Notes under the pieces: generated by a model
Seen by the model: only the letters and a program-made list of their open reading frames with translations
Told to the model about the DNA's origin: nothing
The model's database searches: none
Part shown: piece after piece, positions 43,693 to 48,639 of the stretch
How the letters are laid out: every line of letters starts with the position of its first letter
Position numbering within the stretch: the stretch's first letter is position 1
Assembly: GCA_017962315.1 (NCBI GenBank)
Contig: JAGCVN010000063.1
Coordinates: forward strand, 1 to 50,197
DNA from: Kiritimatiellia bacterium
GTDB lineage: Bacteria > Verrucomicrobiota > Kiritimatiellia > RFP12 > UBA1067
DNA: 50,197 nucleotides
Reading direction: 5' to 3'
Position numbers and translations under genes: made by a program

Positions 43693-44109
43693 TTACGCAC
43701 CTACGTCCGTAAGATTTTTTTCCATTTGAACAATCCAACTTTCCCATTCGCTTTCTTCAAGGCTTTTAGCCTGGAGAACCACGTATTCCAAAGACTTCAG
43801 ACTAGGTGTTACACTCGCCAAAAACTTTTTCTGTTCACAACGCAACTGTAGCACAGACTTGATTAATTTTATAAACAATCCAACCCCTACAATTGCAGCT
43901 ATAATACTCCATACTAAACTAGTATTATTAGAATAACTCTCCGACACAAATCTGAATAGTTGCGTAAATACGCCAACTAACTCCGACATGAAACTGACTA
44001 TTTTCCCCCATATCCATTTGACAAGCCAAGAAATTCCAAATACGACAAGGGCAAAACCTGCTATCTTGCCAAGAATTTCTGATGCAAAATCCTCTGCGGA
44101 ATCAGACAT
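43693..44109 (-). CDS. two-TM membrane protein of the cluster
   Basis: 138 residues, not recognised. A first hydrophobic segment (GKIAGFALVVFGISWLVKWIWG) and a second (LVWSIIAAIVGVGLFIKLI) flank an amphipathic stretch (VGVFTQLFRFVSES). The C-terminal 55 residues are cytosolic-like and helical (LKSLEYVVLQAKSLEESEWE). The ATG at 44107-44109 has AGGAGG; a longer open frame overlaps the upstream gene. AT-rich. By position it could anchor the FtsK-like ATPase, which itself lacks a clear TM, but that is an inference. Confidence 0.8.
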   Translation of the reverse strand: MSDSAEDFASEILGKIAGFALVVFGISWLVKWIWGKIVSFMSELVGVFTQLFRFVSESYSNNTSLVWSIIAAIVGVGLFIKLIKSVLQLRCEQKKFLASVTPSLKSLEYVVLQAKSLEESEWESWIVQMEKNLTDVGA

Positions 44110-44120
44110 ACACAACCTCC

Positions 44121-44720
44121 TCAGAAATAGGCATTGAGGATAAGCATATACGGGCATTTGCTATCCTCGATAACATTGATCAATCCGAGCTGGACACCCT
44201 GCATACGTTTCGACCAGTTGACGACCCCGATTTGGAGACCAATGGCTTTTTCCGCCTTGTTGAAAACGCCAATCTGCGCCCCATACATCCCTTTTGTCAT
44301 GTCAAAGGTACCAATCTGCGCCCCTATGCAGTCCCCAGATGCGTTGTTCGCAATCCCCGCAATCTGAAATCCGTAGAAGTCCTCAAGACAGTTGTTCGCA
44401 ATCCCTGCAATCTGCAAGGAACCGCTGGAGGATCCAATATAATTCAGGATGGCAGATGTTTGCAAACCAAACAAACTTCCGTCAACCGAACAACCAAAGA
44501 CGCCGATATCCAAACCAGAAACATTGGCGTGGCGTCCATAAATCAAACACAACCGGAATCCCATGATATCCATCTGGGAATCAGGGAATTGTGCCTCTTC
44601 CGTGATACCGATTGCAAATGGGCTAGGTCGATTGCCACTATCGGCGACGGTATCCGCCGATATGTTTTGAGCCGTCAGAAAAATGATCCCGCACAAAACA
44701 CCCCATGCATTCCTCGACAT
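44121..44720 (-). CDS. secreted surface-repeat protein, LA_2272-like
   Basis: 199 residues. A signal peptide (MSRNAWGVLCGIIFLTAQNI, cleavage near SADT) is followed by Gly/Ile/Asn-rich repeats of the form G-x-Q-I-A-G-I-A-N-N and G-A-Q-I-G, typical of LA_2272/LA_2273 family surface repeat proteins that form beta-solenoid-like sheets. The ATG at 44718-44720 has AGGAAGG at 9 nt and is better than the ATG at 44738. It is the first gene after the attenuator-like leader and 11 nt before the TM protein gene. Outer-membrane or periplasmic location is likely. Confidence 0.78.
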   Translation of the reverse strand: MSRNAWGVLCGIIFLTAQNISADTVADSGNRPSPFAIGITEEAQFPDSQMDIMGFRLCLIYGRHANVSGLDIGVFGCSVDGSLFGLQTSAILNYIGSSSGSLQIAGIANNCLEDFYGFQIAGIANNASGDCIGAQIGTFDMTKGMYGAQIGVFNKAEKAIGLQIGVVNWSKRMQGVQLGLINVIEDSKCPYMLILNAYF

Positions 44721-44770
44721 ACGCTGCACCTTCCTCATCCCCTATTCCGGCGGGAAGACGACGCGGGGAC

Positions 44771-44813
44771 AAAAAACGGCGTCTTCCTCGAACTCTCTTC
44801 GTGGAAGACGCCG
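44771..44813 (-). terminator. strong intrinsic terminator in the cluster leader (attenuator candidate)
   Basis: On the minus strand CGGCGTCTTCC (44813-44803) pairs perfectly with GGAAGACGCCG (44787-44777), and inside the loop CGAA/TTCG adds four more pairs. Six T follow directly (44776-44771). No minus-strand gene lies upstream for over 1.6 kb, and the first gene of the cluster starts 50 nt downstream. It is therefore best read as a leader terminator controlling the 14-gene unit. Confidence 0.85.
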
Positions 44814-44884
44814 CGTAAAAACAATAAGGATAGGAAAAAGGATACGACATACGCCGGGAGAATCGACCCGGACATAGGCCGCGA

Positions 44885-44943
44885 CACCGTTTTTCACTTC
44901 CGTATCAGAAATTAGCGGTTTCCCACGAAGTTACTACACGCTG
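44885..44943. repeat. conserved box, copy B
   Basis: 59 bp closely matching 45271-45332, including CACCGTTTTTC, the 19-mer TTAGCGGTTTCCCACGAA (with flanking matches) and CACGCTG. Both copies are in the same orientation. Confidence 0.85.
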
Positions 44944-45192
44944 CTACTCTCATCCGCCAAGTCCGTACACTTGACGGAGACGGTCCACCCCGGAGTGCAT
45001 CCGCACATCCCGGGATTCGTTGTGACGGGCGTGAAGGCCCACCCGCCACTCTGTACCAGCTGCGGATCACTCCGCCGTCCCCTTCTACCTCCAAAAGGAA
45101 CGCGGGGGAGTTTATTCCAATCCAAACGAAATGGCAAGCAAAAAATGCAGAAAATTTAGGCATAAAAAACGGCGCACTCCTGTGTTCCGGTC

Positions 45193-45325
45193 TCGTGGGA
45201 GGTACCGCTAAGAACCTATACGGAAACCGAGAAGACGAAAGCACGCCGCGTGTCGAAACACGCAACGCACCACCGTTTTTCGTCTCCGTATTTCGGGAAT
45301 TTAGCGGTTTCCCACGAAACTACTT
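45193..45325. repeat. long imperfect inverted repeat in element A
   Basis: Left arm 45193-45244 and right arm about 45275-45325 pair in blocks: CGTGGGA with TCCCACG, CCGCTAA with TTAGCGG, ATACGGA with TCCGTAT, and GACGAAA with TTTCGTC. A perfect apical hairpin (GCGTG TTTCGA CACGC) lies between. The predicted RNA is a rod of over 100 nt. Confidence 0.7.
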
Positions 45326-45332
45326 CACGCTG
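45271..45332. repeat. conserved box, copy A
   Basis: 62 bp matching 44885-44943 in the same orientation, about 386 bp away. The flanking DNA between the elements (44944-45163) and to the right (45333-45590) shows no gene. Confidence 0.85.
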
Positions 45333-45599
45333 TTGCGCACGAAGGGAAGATATAATAAAACACCGCCACTACCAACACCTTCCGCCGCAAGGACGGCAAA
45401 ATGGGCGCATCGGCAAGTGCCTACACTTCCCTATTCCAAAAACGGGTCACAATGCCCGTCTATATGAAAGAGCACGATGGAAAGCGGCGATCGACCACTT
45501 TCCGTAAAACGGGTCTAGGATAACAGAGGAACCGTACCCCTTCAAGTAGAATCGTATTTGAATGTAATATCGGTCAGTGATAGGGTGCGCACCACCAAG

Positions 45600-46145
45600 A
45601 CACAGAACAAGCGGGGATCGAAGGTGTGAAGGCGATTTTTGTGAGCGTCCTCGGAAGGCTGCTGGCCGGGATATTCGATCTGCGGATTTCGCGCAGGACG
45701 ACGAGGCGGGCTGGCGCAACGACGGCATGAACGGCTGGGCGTGGTGCTCATCGCGGGCGAGTACACCTGTACGGGTACACGCGGCTCTGACGTCGAGATG
45801 GAGACACTCGTGGGGTCAAGGAGCTGTACCGCTCGGAGAGGTATGCGGGCTATGCATTCCTCGCGCCCCGCACATTCTACCTCGAGTACCTCTGACGTGA
45901 CGCTCTCAAGGCCACCGACGAGCCCCCGAATAGCAGGGAGTGCCGCGCCTTCACCGAGACCATCGTCCCGGCTCTGGGGGAGGTCATGAGTCCCAGGCGG
46001 ACTTTCGGCGACACCCCGAAGGCGTACAGGCGCACGGAGGCCGACGCGGCGAGGAGACCTCCATGCCATTGCGACGAGCCAGACGCGGCATCCCAAAGAA
46101 ACCGTTCTGGAAACTTCCCAAGTCCGTGACGAGGGCAACGGCATA
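45600..46145 (+). pseudogene. GC-rich, coding-like remnant, unidentified
   Basis: One plus-strand frame reads plausible protein in pieces broken by stops: GVKAIFVSVLGRLLAGIFDL, then GVKELYRSERYAGYAFLAPR, then RDALKATDEPPNSRECRAFT. No start codon, RBS or continuous frame of useful length exists. Composition is that of the GC-rich flanks, unlike the AT-rich RiPP genes to its right. I read it as a decayed gene of unknown type. It might instead be non-coding. Confidence 0.3.
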
Positions 46146-46198
46146 GCTCAACAGCAGAACTGTCTAACAACTAGCAAACCCCTGTACGAAACGCCTGG

Positions 46199-46230
46199 GG
46201 CGTGGAGTGCCATTGGAAGAACTCCACGCC
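46199..46230. terminator. perfect 10-bp stem-loop
   Basis: GGCGTGGAGT (46199-46208) and ACTCCACGCC (46221-46230) with a 12-nt loop. No T run follows on either strand, so it is a hairpin of uncertain use at the boundary between the remnant and the RiPP region. The stretch 46231-46351 shows no gene. Confidence 0.4.
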
Positions 46231-46351
46231 TTGTCCGACGCCGCAGATCCCCCTACCATTAGCCGATTATATTTGAATTTCATTTTCTCTGTACTCCGTG
46301 CGGGGAACGTGGCAGAATGTCATTAAATGTGAGAATTTGCAGCTTTTACGT

Positions 46352-46400
46352 CGAATGACAGCATCCAATTTCGACAAATCGCCAAGCATACACCTTGATC
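46352..46400 (-). pseudogene. duplicated fragment of the YcaO gene 3' end
   Basis: 44 of 49 bases match 48795-48843 inside the YcaO gene. In the matching minus-strand frame it reads SRCMLGDLSKLDAVIRR, against SRCALDDLSKLDAVIRH in the intact gene. Similarity ends shortly on both sides. It marks a second, lost copy of the YcaO gene end. Confidence 0.75.
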
Positions 46401-46427
46401 GCGCCTATGATTCTTCACACGTCGGGA

Positions 46428-46667
46428 TTACCGTATAGTGAAGGACAATCTGCTTGCGTTCATTAAAATTGGTAGAAGGTTACATTTTGATTGTTCCATC
46501 TTGCTAATGCCAACACACGACGAAAAAAGCAATGTCAATCCCATAAGAATGATACAAACACCGAATAGCATTCTTTGCGGCAAGAGCAATTGATCATTAC
46601 CGGTTGAGCCATTAATGCTTGCTCTAGTCCAGCGACAGAAGCATTTATTGACAGATTGTATTTTCAT
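46428..46667 (-). CDS. possible small membrane protein or lipoprotein of the RiPP cluster
   Basis: A 79-codon frame whose ATG overlaps the stop of the PqqD-like gene (ATGA), which suggests coupling. The N-terminal 30 residues are polar. A hydrophobic segment, LFGVCIILMGLTLLFSSCVG, follows and ends in a lipobox-like LFSSC. The rest is short and shows no domain. If translation starts at the internal ATG of MLFGVCIILMG, a 47-residue lipoprotein results. It could be an immunity or export partner, but it may be a decayed frame. Confidence 0.35.
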   Translation of the reverse strand: MKIQSVNKCFCRWTRASINGSTGNDQLLLPQRMLFGVCIILMGLTLLFSSCVGISKMEQSKCNLLPILMNASRLSFTIR

Positions 46668-46936
46668 GAGTTTCCGTTTATCAATCCAAGCCGATCAAGT
46701 TCACGAAGAAATACAGTCATCGCCTCTTCAATCTCATCTTCCTTTGCATCATAGCGAGCAATCAGTCTTGCCAATAGTTCGGCTCTTGAAATATCATCCT
46801 TAAGACATTTAAGAATAAAACTGGCAACACCATTCACAAACAAGATATTGTTGGAAGAAACCGATCCAACACCCGTTGGAACAGCGATTTCACGACCGCC
46901 AGCGTGTGTAAATGTCAAATCGCACTTAAGCTTCAT
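46664..46936 (-). CDS. PqqD-family RiPP recognition protein
   Basis: 90 residues with the PqqD/RRE plan: a short beta start (DLTFTHAGGREIAVP), LFVNGVASFILKCLKDDISR in the position of the usual N-x-T/V-A-x-x-I/L-x-x-L motif, then ELLARLIARYDAKEDEIEEA and a final helix FLRELDRLGLI. Such proteins bind the leader of a precursor peptide and hand it to the radical SAM enzyme. The ATG lies within the last codons of the radical SAM gene (11-bp overlap), confirming tight coupling. Confidence 0.85.
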   Translation of the reverse strand: MKLKCDLTFTHAGGREIAVPTGVGSVSSNNILFVNGVASFILKCLKDDISRAELLARLIARYDAKEDEIEEAMTVFLRELDRLGLINGNS

Positions 46937-48221
46937 GACGTATGATTACCTTTCTCATAGTATCCTTGATTTGTCGAATCACGTAGTGAGCTTCAAATTC
47001 ATAACACGTATTGTTCGTGTCGCAGTTTGACAATTTAATACAGTCTGGGTACAATGCACATCTACGACATTTGTCAAAAACAACATATTCATAATGACAT
47101 TTCGGCAAAGATTCTTCTGAACGATTGAACATTGCGACACTTCCAACATATAGTCCCCCAAGAGCATGTTCGCACCACCCTATGTTTCCGTCGGGAAAAA
47201 CTACAATCGAATGACCATCGTCATCAAATTGGCAGTGATTGACTCGATTCTTCGAGAAACATTCATATGAAACACCAAGATTGTACTTGAACAATATATC
47301 CTGTATTCGAGTGAGACCTTTCTTCAAAATCCTCTCGTTATCCTCATTTCTTAAATTAAAAAGTGCACATACAGTAATCCTCAATAGATCATTCTCGTCA
47401 AATCTTTTGTGAATTAGATCAACAAGTTGACAAAGGTCATCAACATTCTTAAGAGACATGTTTAACCTGATAATAACTTTTATTCCACAATCGACAAGTT
47501 TTCCAATATTGTTGAGTACGGTCAAAAAAGGGTTTACATCAGGATGTATGTAATTCTTAATTGCATTATAATTAGATTCCGTTCCATCTAATGTAATTTG
47601 GACTTTTGTCACTTTCCAGTATACAACAGCTTGTTCTAGAAGGGTGTCAGAGAACAAATAACCGTTTGTAATGATTGAACTTTGATATGCGATGCCCTTA
47701 CTCCGCAATCCAGCACAGATAGAATTTATGGCGCCATGATTCATCAGTGGTTCACCACCAAACCATCTGATGAATACAGTTTGACCTTTGTGATTCCTAT
47801 TGATAAATTTTACAATTTGACTACAAGTCGGTATCGACATAACGTTCGCAGGGCGATTTCGCTCAAAACAATAATAGCATCGAGCATTGCATGATGTTGT
47901 TGTGAAAATCGTATAGCTTGATATACCCTCCTTACACGAATTCAACAAACCGAAAAGTCGTTTGAATTGAGTAGTGTATTCAAATTCGTCAAATTCCTCT
48001 TCCACCAAGAACCATCGCCTAATCAATTCAAGTCGGTCTGACGCATCAGCCCCATGAATACATACAAACTCCTTTGTCAGAACATTATATACATAACGGT
48101 TACTATTGCGTGTAAATTCAACCACCCATGTCGCATTTCTGTATACAGCTGTCTCCTTCACTTGCTGAGGACACAGCAATTTCTGCATCATTTGTGATTT
48201 TGGTTGAAGTTGCACTATCAT
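46926..48221 (-). CDS. radical SAM/SPASM RiPP maturase
   Basis: 431 residues. The [4Fe-4S] site binding S-adenosylmethionine is C111-x3-C115-x2-C118 (SCNARCYYCFER), and the GGEP motif that contacts the SAM amino group is at 155-158. The C-terminal SPASM region holds seven cysteines for auxiliary clusters: C330, C350, C385, C388, C394, C400 and C406. The N-terminal ~95 residues resemble the leader-binding part of peptide maturases. It likely makes a C-C, C-S or C-O crosslink on the precursor 115 nt upstream; the bond type cannot be read from the sequence. ATG at 48219-48221 with AGGAGA. Confidence 0.92.
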   Translation of the reverse strand: MIVQLQPKSQMMQKLLCPQQVKETAVYRNATWVVEFTRNSNRYVYNVLTKEFVCIHGADASDRLELIRRWFLVEEEFDEFEYTTQFKRLFGLLNSCKEGISSYTIFTTTSCNARCYYCFERNRPANVMSIPTCSQIVKFINRNHKGQTVFIRWFGGEPLMNHGAINSICAGLRSKGIAYQSSIITNGYLFSDTLLEQAVVYWKVTKVQITLDGTESNYNAIKNYIHPDVNPFLTVLNNIGKLVDCGIKVIIRLNMSLKNVDDLCQLVDLIHKRFDENDLLRITVCALFNLRNEDNERILKKGLTRIQDILFKYNLGVSYECFSKNRVNHCQFDDDGHSIVVFPDGNIGWCEHALGGLYVGSVAMFNRSEESLPKCHYEYVVFDKCRRCALYPDCIKLSNCDTNNTCYEFEAHYVIRQIKDTMRKVIIRHEA

Positions 48222-48224
48222 CTG

Positions 48225-48332
48225 TCATTTCTCCTGAGATATTCTCCGTTTAGGTGCGCCACAGGAAAATGTAACACGAAGATGTTTCGTCTCACAACAA
48301 ACCTGTAGCGCATCATTGACATAATCTCTCAT
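48225..48332 (-). CDS. possible 35-residue Cys-containing peptide
   Basis: A frame of 35 codons starting MRDYVNDALQVCC and ending RRISQEK between the precursor gene and the radical SAM gene. It contains three cysteines (CC and SCG). It has no recognisable RBS and may be chance. If real, it would be a second peptide substrate. Otherwise this stretch is untranslated leader of the maturase gene. Confidence 0.2.
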   Translation of the reverse strand: MRDYVNDALQVCCETKHLRVTFSCGAPKRRISQEK

Positions 48333-48336
48333 AAGA

Positions 48337-48441
48337 TTAGTCGCACGGATGTCCATCGTAGCAGCAGGGACCTGCGGCAACGATAGCCAGTGCCTTAATC
48401 GGCACGACTTCAATCGTTGGCAATTCAAAGCTCTCCTTCAT
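48337..48441 (-). CDS. RiPP precursor peptide
   Basis: 34 residues. The leader-like part MKESFELPTIEVVPIKALAI has the F/Y-E-x-P-x-I/V-E-V-I-P pattern of short precursor peptides, and the core-like end is VAAGPCCYDGHPCD, with three Cys, one Tyr and one His. The ribosome binding site is AAGGAGGTGA, about the strongest in the window, 5-6 nt from the ATG. The gene sits 21 nt after the zinc-finger gene and before the radical SAM gene. Its size, position, strong RBS and leader-core layout support the call. A YcaO enzyme plus a radical SAM enzyme would act on it. It is too short for standard gene callers. Confidence 0.82.
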   Translation of the reverse strand: MKESFELPTIEVVPIKALAIVAAGPCCYDGHPCD

Positions 48442-48462
48442 TTTTCTCACCTCCTTTCTGTG

Positions 48463-48639
48463 TTAGCATGGGTAAATGATTTTACCTCGTCCCTCGCAAC
48501 GAGGATACCCAACATCTTCACGACCAGTACCATGACAACGGTCACGATTCTCCGAACTGCGACCGCCACATATGCGACATTCTCGCTTGTGAACATCTGT
48601 ACCCCAACATTGGGGGCAGTCAACTTCCTTGAACTTCAT
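48463..48639 (-). CDS. small degenerate DnaJ-type zinc-finger protein
   Basis: 58-61 residues. Four successive units follow the C-x-x-C-x-G-x-G pattern of the DnaJ zinc domain: CPQCWGTD, CRICGGRS, then RCHGTG and RCEGRG. In the last two the first Cys is lost, although a C-terminal Cys (YPC) is added. The ATG at 48637-48639 has AGGA at 8 nt. The alternative ATG at 48648 overlaps the YcaO gene end further. It lies between the YcaO and precursor genes and may be a metal-binding helper, a peptide-binding adaptor or itself a substrate. Confidence 0.75.
   Translation of the reverse strand: MKFKEVDCPQCWGTDVHKRECRICGGRSSENRDRCHGTGREDVGYPRCEGRGKIIYPC

Larger units (their letters stand above)
44771..44943 (-). 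promoter_or_regulatory. leader element B, possible attenuator
   Basis: A ~173-nt unit ending in the terminator at 44771-44813. Its 5' box at 44921-44930 (minus strand CTTCGTGGGA) can form ten pairs, one of them G-U, with 44806-44797 (TTCCACGAAG), which covers the top of the terminator stem and half its loop. This pairing would compete with or knot onto the terminator. A CCGGG/CCCGG hairpin lies between. Element A at 45164-45332 shares both ends of this unit. Confidence 0.5.
45164..45332 (-). promoter_or_regulatory. leader-like element A (upstream copy)
   Basis: A ~169-bp unit whose left end (AAAAAACGGCGCACTCCT at 45164) matches the left end of element B (AAAAAACGGCGTCTTCCT at 44771) and whose right end is the conserved box. 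The centre is diverged. On the minus strand it would form a long hairpin and end at a T run preceded by a weak GC stem. It may be a paralogous structured RNA, an sRNA gene, or the ends of a small mobile element. No coding gene accounts for it. Confidence 0.5.

Noticed and set aside
25100..44720. Conjugation or integrative element core
   Set aside because: The FtsK-like ATPase invites this, but there is no relaxase, integrase, type IV secretion gene or attachment-site pair.
44885..45332. CRISPR array
   Set aside because: Only two copies of the ~60-bp box, about 386 bp apart, with no regular spacers and no cas genes.
44971..45507. Short plus-strand frames upstream of the cluster
   Set aside because: No RBS, no domains, and they run across the structured repeat elements.
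48225..48428. 67-codon frame covering the precursor region
   Set aside because: It overlaps the 34-residue precursor in another frame and has no RBS; the precursor frame has AAGGAGGTGA. Only its last 35 codons remain as a weak candidate.
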